The position numbers and the translations under genes were made by a program. Under the pieces are notes generated by a model, which did no database searches, was not told where the DNA came from, and saw only the letters and a program-made list of their open reading frames with translations. DNA of 64,000 nt. Source: Aulostomus chinensis (lineage: Eukaryota; Chordata; Actinopteri; Syngnathiformes; Aulostomidae). Positions 22,166 through 33,433 of the stretch are shown here, piece by piece. The stretch covers positions 17,796,009 to 17,860,008 of the forward strand of contig JBBMOA010000002.1 of the NCBI GenBank assembly GCA_037954235.1. Direction: 5' to 3'. Numbering within the stretch: position 1 is the first letter of the stretch; every line of letters begins with the position of its first letter.

Positions 22166-24590
22166 TTAAGGAGAATGTTTTCTCCGTGTATGAGCAGCAC
22201 TTTGCAATACATGATAAAGTCACTCCAATTGTATCTGATCATCATAATTATTGCCCTGCCTCTGAAACCATAACTCAAGGAAATACTGAGGACAGATAAT
22301 GTTCACCGCTTAACACGAGGCACTGGTGTACGTACAAGTATGGAAAACACAAAGCATGAAAGTTTCTTTTTATAAATTTAGGATGCGCCAAAGATAAAAT
22401 GTTCTTGTCTGACATCTGCTCCGCTCCTATTCTCGCCTCCTTTCTTCACTCCTTTCACCTGCTTTCTTCACAGTCCTTTACATTTTACTTTTACTTTTCT
22501 CTCTCCCTCGTTTGCTCCTTAAATCCAAAGAGGTTTTGTTCAGCATTTGCAACGAGTTGAGTAACACTACATGTTGCGGAGGATTTGTAAAACACAGCAG
22601 TTTTTTTGGCCTACTAATTAAGCAGTCCGTCACGGCGCTGTGTTCAATACCAATCAAATCCAGATCTGAGGTGATATGAAGGGAATGGAGGTTCTCTTAA
22701 AAACCTCAGTGATTCGTTGCTTTTAAGAAAACATTCAGGGCTTGAGCACCAGAAGCCCCCCCACCCCCACCCCTTTCTCCACCTATTAATGTAATAGAGA
22801 AATTCCAGTGACAGACATATACAGTATGAGTGTTCCCTCAGAGAATTATTTATCTGGCCCAATATTGGGAATGTCCAAGCTGATACAGATTAGCTATAGC
22901 TAGTGGCTAGGATTTGTATTTCGTTAATGTTACCTTTTGGTGTCAGAATGGCATTAGTTAGCCTTGTAGCATTTAACAAGCTAAATGTACACCATCGGTC
23001 TGCTTTGCATAATCTTTTGGTGGAACAACAGACAACATAGGGATGGAGAAGTCTAAAGAAACTAGAAGTTCCTGGTACTTTTGGTCAAAATATACCGTGT
23101 CCTGTGCTAACTTCACTCAGTCAGATCAATAAAATGATGTAAAAGCAGGAGTGAAAATATCTTTTCCTTGGAGAAAAGTCTTTAATGCTGTTTGCTCTTC
23201 TTTCAAAGAGGTCATATTTAGATGGAACTGATGCTATAGCAGCATCTATGCTAACCTCTTACAGAACTGCCGTTATGGAGTTGAACAGTCACACAGTTGT
23301 CACCCCTAAACCCTGCCTTCATCTCCTCCAAGGACACTGATTGGCTGACTTCTTTTGTTAAGGACTTAAGCACATATCCTGCTCTTGTGATTTTGTGAAA
23401 CCAGCTGCCTCAAAGCTAAACTGTAGCCCCAGCATGTGATCATTTTATAAATTATGGTGCCAGATATTTGCCATAACAACAAACTTTTCTAGTAGAACTA
23501 CAGTAGTTGTGTTGGACCTCTTCTGTATATCTTCATAATTTGTGAGCCATAGGATGCTTCCAACAACACAGTTGAAACAACAAGGCCACAGCCATTGTGC
23601 CACTGTGCTTTGCATTTTGACACAGACATTGTGTTCAAGCTGGCCCCTTTTTCCCCTCCCTCGGCTCTTCATAGTCTCCACATTTGTACCCTACCAGGTT
23701 TCTTCACCATTGAATCTCATCGTTGCATATTCAACTCCCTTACTCTGCTCTTTCGTACACATTGATATAATTGGAGGTGCGCAACAACATCATCACTCAT
23801 CATGTAGAGTGATTTCTGAAGAACCCAACAACTCTTTGACAATGGAACCATTATTACAGTCAACCTTGCCAATTTGAATGCTAATGTATTAGTATGCAAA
23901 CAAGTACCTCATATACAATTCAGTGTGAAGTACATATTTGTTCAGGCAAAGGTGACCCTGAAAAAAAGGAGGACCCTGATGATGATGTGCTGGGTTTATT
24001 TTACCTTCTGAATTCATTCATTTGGTTTGTTTTGAACAGGCAGGAGCTGCCGGTCTTAAAATCTAATTAGCAAAACAAATCAACCATATGATGTGCAGGC
24101 TTGCTGATTGCTGCTGTTTTACCCCCTTCATTTTATTGGCATTTTTTCCCTTCCTTCCCTCCTGAAGTTGCAGCTTTCTCGCCACAAGGGTCCCTGTGGA
24201 CTGGACCAGATGTTCCAGGCAGCACACTTCCCCACTCTCTGCCTCATGGAATATTCATGGGCAACCAGGCACCACAGAGCAGCACCGCGCAGCAGCGTGC
24301 CGCACAGACCTGAGACCACTTATTTATTTATTTCATCACCCTGCTGCCGGGCTGTCTAATGCACAACAACAGTTCGACATACAAAAGCATCTTCTCACCT
24401 TCCTGTTCCTCTCCCAGACACTCACCATTTCCTCTCTTTTGACTGGCACAGTTCCCACAGATATATAAACCTGCTTTATTTCTTCTCTGTGGGTATTTTG
24501 GTGGCTCTTTCTTTCATCCTACTCTCAATTTCTCTCTCTCTCTCTCTCTGTCGCTCTCTGTCTGTTACTTTTCTGTTGCATTCTCTCTCC
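22166..24590. other. unique non-coding stretch
   Basis: Contains the run of gctagt/ttagct-rich sequence at 22880-22990 that resembles the inner part of palindromic fish DNA elements, without a visible partner arm. A GC-richer patch at 24160-24310 shows no recognisable domain in its frames. A CT array lies at 24531-24564. Confidence 0.35.
24531..24564. repeat. (CT)n microsatellite, imperfect
   Basis: CT units with tgtcg and tgtctg interruptions. Confidence 0.85.
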
Positions 24591-24900
24591 CCCTCAGTTT
24601 TATTAGGCAGAGGAGAGAAGAGTGTTGAATAACTGATGTTTGTCTGTGAAGCCTAATGGTAGTGCTTAAATACAATGCCATTATTTACAACCCAGCCTAA
24701 TGCATTGGGACACTTAAATTCTTTGTTTGGTGGTGATAATTGGGCTAAATGCTCCACAGTAATGCATTCTGTTGGGCTGTTAGTGGCATTTTTTCCATGA
24801 TGGATCGGCTTTTTGTTAGGACAGAGGTTTGAAGGCCATTATCTACCAGCAGATGTCCAAGTAACATTTAGGATTTTCTTTGCATGCTGAATACATGCAC
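24590..24900. promoter_or_regulatory. candidate conserved non-coding element
   Basis: A repeat-free, AT-balanced block with clustered homeodomain-like cctaatg/taatgcat words (24652, 24690, 24701, 24763) and no coding potential. The texture is that of a developmental enhancer. Conservation is not testable here. Confidence 0.25.
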
Positions 24901-25550
24901 TCCGAATCCTGGAAGAGGGAACTCGGAGCACCTATGTACCTCTACATCAACTCTTAGAAGTCAGGGTCAGGAGCAGAAAGTGAAAGCAGAGCATATTTTC
25001 AAACCAGCTTTCTGAGTGCAAATGGAGGCAGGGAGCCAGGCGGTACCTCTGCTCCACTTGACTGTGGTCCAAAATGACAGCTGACGGCTGCCGCACAGAC
25101 ATCATGGACGAGCAGATGTGGCGGCAGCTTTCCAAGTGCAGCAACACTTCTTCCCTTCTCTCTCTTGCTCTCTTCTCCCTTCTTCCTCATCCTTTTTCTC
25201 TTTCTTTTCTGCCTTCAAGCAGATGCTCTGCCTGTCTGTCTGTCCATTTATCACTGTCCTCTACCCATTTCTCTCTCTCTCTCTGTCTCTCTCTTCTCTC
25301 TCTCGCTCTCTCTCACACACTCATTGCCTCACTCATCTGTTTGCTGCTTCTTGATTCATTTGTACTCTTTCTTTCAGAGTAGATAATATTTTTGGAACAA
25401 GAAAAGGAAAGCGTTAAAATAAGACTCTCACCTGATGCCACTTGTTTAGTTCCAAAGCAGATTCCCCAGCCGTCTCCCAGCATGCACCTGTGGTAAAGAG
25501 GTTAGTCAGCTCTCTCCCAGCTGAGGCACAGCTGACTACACTCTGGCCTG
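24901..25550. other. unique stretch with pyrimidine-rich tract
   Basis: Frames of about 60-100 codons here are low-complexity (Ser/Leu-rich from CT repeats). A CT array spans 25270-25320. Confidence 0.4.
25270..25320. repeat. (CT)n(CA)n microsatellite, imperfect
   Basis: CT units with tg, tt and cg interruptions, ending in a short CA stretch. Confidence 0.88.
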
Positions 25551-25555
25551 CATCC

Positions 25556-25690
25556 GGTACTATTTCCACTCACGCTAATCAAATTGATTTTACATCACCT
25601 GCTAATTAGCAACTAATATCATTCTTCAGTTATTAGCTTCTCTTTTTATCTCTGCAACTGTGTTTGTCTGCATCTTTTTATACAGGTAGA
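25556..25690. promoter_or_regulatory. candidate conserved non-coding element with homeodomain sites
   Basis: Dense homeodomain-type words: gctaatcaaattgattt, then CTAATTAG at 25602-25609, then aactaatatcattc. The block is non-repetitive and non-coding. Enhancer function is inference from motif density. Confidence 0.3.
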
Positions 25691-26700
25691 CATTATTCCA
25701 ATCATGCAATGTTTATGGTCTCTTCTGCTCTGGAAGATAGTAACACCAGCAGCAGGGAAAGAGGAGCAGGGATCTCCAGTGGCATGAGTTTATCAGGAGT
25801 GTAGGTCAACAAGGCCAGTTAATAATGCTGTTATCTTTGAGGCAAGGAGGAAAGGGTGCAGACTGAAAAGTAAATAAAAGACCAAGAAGGGATAGATGAG
25901 ATCTAGGGGCAGGGGGAGTGAGGACAAGAGGAGCAAGAGGGAATTAGACCTTGGTTCAAAAGGAAATGTGCCCACAGAGAGAGAGAGAAAGAGCCCTGCT
26001 GGGTCTATGCAGGGGGGGCAGGTGGCAGTCTGGAGGGTGGTGAATATGTGTGCTGCTTGTGTTGGTGTTTCATGGTGTGCTGTGGTTTGTGATATTCAGT
26101 AGTCCTGTCGGCTTGGACTCAAACTCGTCTGATGCGCTCACCATCTACACCTCTGTCCTCCACCTCCTCCCTCCCACCAATCTTCTCATATGATCCAACT
26201 TCTTAATCAATGTTCCTCGGAAAAACAACGCTGCACATAATGGTTTCTAATGGTTTTAACTGTAAATTATCATTTTGAGAAATCATGAGTACGTAGCAAT
26301 CGATATTGTGATTCTGTACCTTTTTATTTCTTGCAAAATAGATCAGCAGTTAAAGAATCTGGAGAGAACTGTCATACTTTAATCTCTTTCGGTACAATCA
26401 AGGAGAGGCAGAGGAGTGCCACAGTTTGGCAGAAATAAAAAAGTCACAAGATATGCAATCTTTTGTGTAAAAATTGTTATAATAAAAACAACACTGAGAT
26501 GTGTTTTGGGCTTGTAACAGATTTGTATTTGAAAAGGAGAGGAGCAAAAAAAAAAGCATTGTAACATTTCTGTGGATTTCTCACATTTTAGACAAACCTC
26601 ATAAGATATGCTTGTAGTGTTGAGAAGAAGGCATGCTCCGCAGAACAAATGGTGTTAATTTACCGCGCCTCTCTGAAGCTGCACATTAGAGAGAAGCCTT
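25691..26700. other. unique non-coding stretch
   Basis: A purine-rich patch lies at 25840-26000. No domain-bearing frame. A poly-A run lies near 26546. Confidence 0.4.
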
Positions 26701-26713
26701 CAGGGAGAGAAGG

Positions 26714-26813
26714 AGGGATGGAGGGAGGGAGGGAGGGAGGGAAGAGACGTGGGGGTTGGGGGTGGTGGTGGCGGCGGGAGGTGGGGAGGATGGAGAGGGG
26801 GGGAGGCAGCAGC
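26714..26813 (+). repeat. G-rich tract with potential G-quadruplex
   Basis: Five consecutive ggga units (ending at 26742) satisfy the four-G-run quadruplex rule with one-base loops. Further G-runs (gggggttgggggtggtgg) extend to about 26813. Confidence 0.7.
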
Positions 26814-26906
26814 TGTGTTGGAATTAATGTCTGCATGCCAAATTAGAAACACCATGCATCTCCGTCAGAAATTCACAGAAAAATGGGAGGGGTTGGAGAT
26901 AAAGAA

Positions 26907-27156
<250 letters not shown>

Positions 27157-27196
<40 letters not shown>

Positions 27197-27222
27197 TGTG
27201 TGCGCGCGTGCGTGCGCGCGCA
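27157..27222. repeat. (TG)n array running into CG-rich alternating DNA
   Basis: TG units up to about 27200, then gcgcgcgtgcgtgcgcgcgc at 27202-27221. The alternating purine/pyrimidine run is a strong Z-DNA candidate next to the GATA array. Confidence 0.93.
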
Positions 27223-27224
27223 GG

Positions 27225-27560
27225 TGCATACTGATGTGTCTTTGATGGTGCATCCTTACATCTGGGCATGTGGGGGCCACCAGTCCCAGTGGTGCCCCCT
27301 AGGGATGAAGCATGCATAGCATTATCAGGCAGGGGATCAATAATGAGAGTACAGGCTCTCTCTAATGATAGCTGCAGGCCACAGGGCCAGGGGCCCCAGG
27401 GTACTGAGCTGGCAGGACGGCCCTCATGAATACAGGATAAGACCAGAGGAAAGGGTGTGTGTACAGTTGGAGTGTGCATGCGTACACGTCCGTATGGGCC
27501 AATATGGGTGAGAAGTATGTCAGATGAAGGACACTGAGAGCAGATGGTTGCTGGTAGCTG
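27225..27560. promoter_or_regulatory. candidate regulatory block with CTCF-like motif
   Basis: A GC-balanced unique block downstream of the microsatellites. On the minus strand, 27292-27305 reads tccctagggggcac, matching the core of the CTCF consensus CCASYAGRKGGCRS at 12 of 14 positions by my alignment. A second CCACCAG lies just upstream at about 27278. Occupancy is inference. Confidence 0.28.
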
Positions 27561-28145
27561 TATGAACACCTCACCTCATCTCTCGCTGCCTCGGTGCATC
27601 ATCAGCCTTTCTTCTGCAGCGTGACTCCACCTGAACTCACTTCAACACCACACAATCCTGAAACCCTGACTTTTCTGTTGTACTTTCACTTTCCGAGGTT
27701 CAGCAATTTCCCTTTCATGCAGTGATGCAGCCCTTAACCATGCACACCCTGGTTGACAACTTTTTGTGTGTTTGGGGTTGAACGCCGTTGCTGTCATCTT
27801 TTTTGCATGCTTCCTCACACACGAGCTTCAGCAGGTCACATAGAGCAATATTAGCTCATTTCTTCTTTTTTCTCATTCTCTGCTGGGCTAAATTAACCAT
27901 CCCATTTCTCTTCTTTGTGTGTCCTCTGCAGAAACAAAGCCATTTGCCCCCCAACACCCCTCCTCCGCATCACCCCTTCCTCTATCACTTCCCCTCTCTA
28001 CTCCCCACCCATCCTGTCATTGTAAAGTGTGCGTCTCCTGTCTGACCGAACCCGTCCTTACCCCTACCTCACACCTCCCTTCACCCTCCACCAACCACTG
28101 CCTCCCTACCTTACCCCAACCCCCCTTCTCATTGAGCACACATCC

Positions 28146-28148
<3 letters not shown>
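27561..28148. other. unique non-coding stretch
   Basis: Becomes strongly pyrimidine-rich from 27940 onward. The Pro/Ser/Leu-rich frames there reflect composition. Confidence 0.4.

Positions 28149-28200
<52 letters not shown>
28149..28200. repeat. (CT)n microsatellite
   Basis: Uninterrupted CT array of about 26 units. Confidence 0.97.
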
Positions 28201-28202
<2 letters not shown>

Positions 28203-28204
28203 AG

Positions 28205-28460
28205 CCTGCCTTCCAATCACCCCCCGGGAGGTGACATCTGCCGGGATGCGCTCGGCTGGTTCCAGATGCACCACCGCCTCTTCTACCGTTGCCGCCGCCG
28301 CCACCCGAGCAAGGGAGCGAGTGAACGACACCCCGGCACTCATTTCAATTCCATCACCCTCTCCCAATCATCTTGCCTCTCCCCAGTGCAACATTAACAA
28401 GCCTCTTTCATTTGAATACATAATTAGCTGCCCGAGCACTCCGCTTCACTAATTTTGAGA
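28205..28460. promoter_or_regulatory. GC-rich unique block, candidate regulatory element
   Basis: A CpG-containing patch (ccccgggaggtgacatctgc, gttgccgccgccgccacccg) passes into an AT-rich end with acataattagctgcc. Frames through it are open on both strands, but neither gives a protein I recognise. It stands out from its AT-rich surroundings. Confidence 0.22.
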
Positions 28461-28785
28461 CAAAAGGATGGAGGAGACAAGAGGGGTGGGTGGGAGGGTA
28501 GGGGAAAGGGTGTGGGGAGTATGTGGGATGAAGAGGAAGAAGCAAATAATGATAGCCCAAAAAATTTGCATTTAAATTTGAAGGTGGAGTTTTTTTTCAA
28601 TCAGGACTTTCTGCTTTGTGTCCTTTGCTCTCTCTATCAAATCAGTGTTTGGGATTTTACTCTTCATTTTGTTCTTTATGCCGTTTCACAGTACTGTAAC
28701 ATGACAACATTTAGCCTCTAAGTTCTCCAATGTGTGCTTGTGTATGTGTGTCTCTAAATGACAATGCATGTGTGTGTGTATGAAT
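28461..28785. other. unique non-coding stretch
   Basis: G-rich at 28478-28530, then AT-rich. An 88-codon frame at 28455-28721 has no recognisable domain. Confidence 0.35.
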
Positions 28786-28789
28786 TCCA

Positions 28790-29110
28790 TCACCAGCCCT
28801 AAGGGCATGCGCTGCTCCCATGCCAAAATAAACCCCACTTACTCCTGCACAATAAATCATTCTTCTCAATGAGCTGAGGCCAGCTGAGACGCTCCTCCGA
28901 GCATTACAATATCATCTACATTCAATAAACATCGCTCCTACTGGCCTCACTGTGGGTGATTTCAGTTTGCCGAAAGAAATAACAGCCTTGAGGCTTTTTG
29001 AACTTTCGACTCACAAACATAAATGATCGTGTCATAACGATATCAAATTCTTGACTCGCTGTCCCATAATGAACTTGAGCTTCATTAGCTGTGTCCCATG
29101 TTTGTAAAGT
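28790..29110. promoter_or_regulatory. candidate conserved non-coding element
   Basis: A repeat-free block with octamer-like, homeodomain-like and CDX-like words (caataaatcattc, gcattacaatatcatc, acataaatgatcgtgtcata, cttcattagctg). No coding potential. Conservation untested. Confidence 0.25.
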
Positions 29111-29204
29111 CTAAAGGAGAGAAGTAGTGGATATCAAAAGCAACGGTGAGATTCAGTGAGACAGAGGAAAAGAGGCTGTGTCTGACTGTTACGTAGAAAG
29201 TGAG

Positions 29205-29405
29205 AGCTATGCCATTTCCCTTCCTTCTTGGTGGCGTGCCAGGCCTGGCCTCCTGTCAGCCATTGGGGGAGCCAAATGACAGCTTTGATCCTATTAGGAG
29301 CAGCGCCAAATCAACACTTTGCTCATTAAGGGCCTGCATACGCCAGCTAACAATGTGCCCGCCTTCCAGTGCCGTCTATTGCAGACCCTCCGTGCCAAGC
29401 AGTCA
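29205..29405. promoter_or_regulatory. candidate conserved enhancer with TALE and TCF/LEF-like sites
   Basis: TGACAG (29277-29282, TALE homeodomain type) is directly followed by CTTTGATC (29283-29290, TCF/LEF type). A cagcgccaaatcaacac and a gctcattaagggcctgc segment follow. The block is unique and GC-balanced, without a convincing frame. I rank it among the more enhancer-like patches in the window. Confidence 0.32.
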
Positions 29406-29409
29406 TGCC

Positions 29410-29786
29410 ATGTGAGTGCAGGTCTCACCTGTCATCACTGGGCCAACACATGGATCCTGAGTCGGTGCTGACTCAGCAGTCCTTAAGTGCAAAATTTAAC
29501 TGCTCATTTTCTATGTTCTGTGAAGCAAATCAATAATGCCAGGAAAGACTTTTCAGAAATACGATACCCACGTTACTTTTTACCATTTCATGTTAAATAT
29601 CAATTTTATTTTTAATGTTAATGGTGCCATGAAGATTGAAAATCGCTGTCACTCCAGCTGATAGAAGTGCCTTAATAAAAAAAAGTGTTATGTGTGTGAG
29701 GCAGCATTGATTTCTTCTGTGTGTGTTGGATAAATGAAAATAACATAAAAAATAACAGTTATTTTGGACAAAATGTGTAAATGATG
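29410..29786. other. unique non-coding stretch
   Basis: AT-rich from 29580. The last bases, aatgatg at 29780-29786, may be the 5' half of a SINE target duplication. Confidence 0.4.
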
Positions 29787-30201
29787 GTGGCAGATGGTGG
29801 CAGTGGTCAGCACTGTCACCTCACAGCAAGAAGGTTCTAGGTTCAAGTCCCGGCTCCATCACAGGATCTTTCTGTGTGAGTCTGCATGTTCTCCCTGTTC
29901 CTGTGTGGGTTCTCTCTGGTACTCCAGCTTCCTCCCACAGTCCAAAGACATCAAGAGGGGACGAGGCTGATTGATACTCTAAATTGACTGTAGGTGTGAC
30001 TGTGAGTGTGAATGGTTGTCTGTCTCTGTGTGTTGGTCCTGTGATGGACTGGTGACCTGTCCAGGGTGAACCCCGCCTCATGCCCGTAGCTGCTGGGATA
30101 GGCTCCAGCCCCCCCCCCCCCCACACACACACACACACACACTCACACATGACCCTTAACAGGAATAAGCTCAAGAAAAAGGATGGATGGATGGATGTTT
30201 G
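29787..30201 (+). mobile_element. SINE family A, near-complete copy with expanded C/CA tail
   Basis: Head tggcagtggtcagcactgtc, B box region aggttcaagtcccgg (B box altered to ggttcaagtcc), full body, and tail gacccttaacaggaataagc ending in ggatggatggatgg. At the C-rich tail position a C-run (30109-30122) and a CA array (30122-30149) have expanded. A possible 7-bp target duplication, aatgatg, lies at 29780-29786 and 30202-30208. Confidence 0.88.
30109..30149. repeat. poly-C/(CA)n microsatellite within SINE tail
   Basis: About 14 C followed by CA units, inside the family A tail at the position where other copies carry a shorter C-run. Confidence 0.93.
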
Positions 30202-31314
30202 AATGATGACACTGCCCAAAAAAAGGAGAAAAAAGCAACTCCAGGTCATTCTAAAGCAGCGATGAGCTGCCCCTCACACCCTGCTGACGTCACAGGTTTT
30301 GGCTGATCTAAAGAGTGACATCATTGAGAAATCTGATCATATTTTCCATGATTGAGCAAACTAATGTTAGCAGTATGTTGCAAATATCGTTCATCATTAT
30401 AGTTTGAACTAGTCGGCGCTAGAGAACCCACTCTCATTTGATACAATGATGCTCGACATCACATGAAGACAGTAATTTTTAGGTAAATAAAATCTTACAC
30501 CAGTGCTACATACTGTACCATTAGGTGAGGCTATGACTATGACTGCAATTCAATTTGTAGATGTCTTCACGGACTCTTATCAAATGTATGAAATTTGGGA
30601 GAGACCTGACCACCTGGACACAGTTACAACTGTTTCTACAATGGCAAAAGATCAAAATTGGTTGCCCCACCACGGTAACGCTGTCAAACAAAAACTAGCA
30701 GTCCTCCCAGTAATGCAGTACCCAGTTCAAAGTATTACTGGACAGATTCTAGTGTCAACAAGATAATGCAGTAATGTAAATAAAATGATTCACATTTTTG
30801 TAACATACCATTGAACTTTTCAACTCTATCTCCTGCCTTCACATCCTTAAAAAATACTTTACACCATTTTCCATCTCACACATACAGAGACACTTCACCT
30901 CCTCAGCAGACTACAACATCCAATCCCAAACCATTGCTCCCATCATGCCTCATTTCTCCTGCAACCTCTGTTATTTACACTACCCTCCTCATGTTGCACG
31001 TATACAGCCAAAGCTGCCTGAATCTGAGCACGTTTATGTGAACATGACATGAATCTACATCATTGCTCTCAGCTCATTAAAATTTTATGAAGATTTATGT
31101 ACAAAAACATTTAACAACTAAATGGCGTTTATTCATTGGAAACTTTCCAACGGAAAAAAAACACAAGTATAACACAGAGGAACTTATAAGCTACAGAAAG
31201 TTGCTGAAGCTCTGTTTTCCTCTTCTAAACATAAATGAGAGGCCACTTATCCAGTGTTTTTTCTTTCTCTCTCTTCCTCTCTCTCTCTCACACTCTCTCT
31301 CTTTCATCCATACA
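30202..31314. other. unique non-coding stretch
   Basis: The 87-codon frame at 30503-30766 has no domain that I recognise. A palindrome-like patch is absent. A CT-rich run precedes the CA array. Confidence 0.35.
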
Positions 31315-31367
31315 AACACACACACGCGCACACACACTCGCACACACACACAAACACACGCACACAC

Positions 31368-31434
<67 letters not shown>
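31315..31434. repeat. (CA)n microsatellite
   Basis: About 120 bp of CA with cgc, tcg and aaa interruptions in the first half, pure in the second half. Confidence 0.97.
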
Positions 31435-31435
<1 letters not shown>

Positions 31436-31573
31436 CCTTGTACCCTCTCCACTAATGGAACTCTGTGGTTGATTGTGTCATTTTATTGACATGTTATTGT
31501 CTATTGACAGGCTGAGGTTTGGGTCAAGAAGGTCAAAGGACAAGACCCAGGGTGGACTGACACACTCCTGGGA

Positions 31574-31574
31574 G

Positions 31575-31605
<31 letters not shown>

Positions 31606-31635
31606 AATACACACACGGACATGGACACACACACA
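31574..31635. repeat. (CA)n microsatellite, imperfect
   Basis: CA units broken by aaa, aat and cggacatgg. Confidence 0.92.
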
Positions 31636-31639
31636 ACGA

Positions 31640-32275
31640 GGTCTATGATACTGACTTGTCATAGGTTAATATAAAATAACATTTTTCCTATTTTTTCCTA
31701 TCCAATTCTTTTCCTGCTATGTGCATTTTTATACAAATTTATCAATACAATTTTAAAATCAAATGTTTGAACAGATTTGATTCATTTGTTAGTGTAACTT
31801 TAATCCTTTAGCTGGAGGAATTGCTGTATTCATCAGTACAACTTTAATTTTCCATGTTAAATTAAAATTCAATTTACAGCATTAAAAATTCTGATAGTAC
31901 AAACTCAGTTGTGTAATATTTATTTAATAAGCAGTCTCTTTCTTGTTAATGAACATTTTTTTGCTCACTCTGCCTTACAAAAACACGTAAATACAACAAG
32001 AGTTGCACAGATATGCTGTCTTAACATAAGCGCAACAGGATTTTCACTTTTAATTTACTTATTTACTACTCTTCTTCTGTCTCACTTTGTTCATCTTCCA
32101 GCAGACATACGAATGTCAGTGTAACTAATGTCAGCATTTATTTACTGCAGCTTTTATGTATCATCCTCTGAGTCTTGTGCACGTTATCTTTTTTTCGTTT
32201 ATAGTTTTGATCCACGCATTGTTACGAAAGGGTTAAGTCCATTTCCAGTGTGTTGTCTGCTCTGCATCAAAGTAC
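31640..32275. other. AT-rich unique stretch
   Basis: No repeat family or domain-bearing frame recognised. Confidence 0.4.
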
Positions 32276-32279
32276 ATTA

Positions 32280-32435
32280 TGTACTCCTAATTTGCATACT
32301 GCAGCACGAGCTCAATTAAAATGAACTTTTAATTTCTTACAAGTAAATTAGTTTTGCATGTGATGCGTGCAAATGTCAGGATAATGGGTGCTTTTTAATG
32401 AGCTCACAAGCTGAGTGCACCCGATCAACTCCCAG
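32280..32435. promoter_or_regulatory. candidate conserved non-coding element with octamer site
   Basis: Contains a perfect POU octamer ATTTGCAT at 32290-32297, followed by caattaaaatgaacttttaa, taaattagttttgcatg and a tttttaatgagctcac segment. Dense AT-rich homeodomain words in unique sequence next to a microsatellite cluster. Function is inference. Confidence 0.32.
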
Positions 32436-32568
32436 GGTGGAGGAGAATGACGCAAGGGACACAGCACCCAACAACCCTACCTCCCCATCTCCACCCACCC
32501 TTCAAAATGTTTTTTTTGCCACATTCAACTCTTTTTAAAACTGAATTTTTGTTTTGACCAAATAGCCA

Positions 32569-32569
<1 letters not shown>

Positions 32570-32607
<38 letters not shown>

Positions 32608-32622
32608 GTATATATGTATATA

Positions 32623-32684
<62 letters not shown>
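32570..32684. repeat. compound microsatellite with perfect 62-bp palindrome
   Basis: (CT)n is followed by (TA)n with ATG interruptions, then (TG)9 at 32623-32640, (TA)13 at 32641-32666 and (CA)9 at 32667-32684. The last three blocks form an exact inverted repeat of 62 bp, able to form a hairpin or cruciform. Confidence 0.97.
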
Positions 32685-32962
32685 ACTCCACATGACTCGC
32701 TCCCTCGTCTCCATCATATCTCACTCATACATATCTCCCACTCTTATCATCATACACACTTTCCCTTTCTTCAGCCTGCTCCTCCCAAAACTCTAATTCA
32801 TTTCCCCCCCTGCTGCTCTCTTCTGGGGTGCAGAGGTGGTCTTTGTGCGCTGAGTGCTGCTGATGTCAGGGCTGCTGAACAGGTGCACAGGCAGAAAGAG
32901 CCCCGTTGTTGTGGACTGACGGCTGGGTAAACAAGCGTGCCAGAGGTCCATGTCACATTGTT

Positions 32963-33070
<108 letters not shown>

Positions 33071-33190
33071 CATTTCCCCAATCAGATACACACTAGCAGA
33101 TATCCAACAGTTCAGAGGAGTGGGTGGTTCAGAGTGGATTTAAGATGGCTATGGGAGACACACAAAGCTGCATTAAAATGATGTGGTGAT

Positions 33191-33246
33191 ACTCACACAC
33201 ACACATGCACACACAAACACACACGCACACACACACACATACACAC
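33191..33246. repeat. (CA)n microsatellite, imperfect
   Basis: CA units with atg, aaa and cgc interruptions. Confidence 0.92.
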
Positions 33247-33376
33247 CTGCATGTACAAACATGATTAGAGCAGAAAGTGTGCCACCAGTGTGACCCGTGC
33301 AGGGCTGCAGGTGCTCCTAGTTTGAACTGCTACAGGCCGAGAATGTGCAGAGGGATTGCATGAGTCAGTATCCTCA

Positions 33377-33432
<56 letters not shown>
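33377..33432. repeat. (CA)n microsatellite
   Basis: Uninterrupted CA array of about 28 units. Confidence 0.97.

Positions 33433-33433
<1 letters not shown>

Noticed and set aside
28017..28452. Overlapping 116-177 codon frames around 28.0-28.4 kb
   Set aside because: Pyrimidine-rich DNA and a CT array give Ser/Leu/Pro or Arg/Glu repeats. The GC-rich end alone has no recognised product.
29821..30249. 142-codon minus-strand frame
   Set aside because: Translation of a family A SINE plus its CA array.
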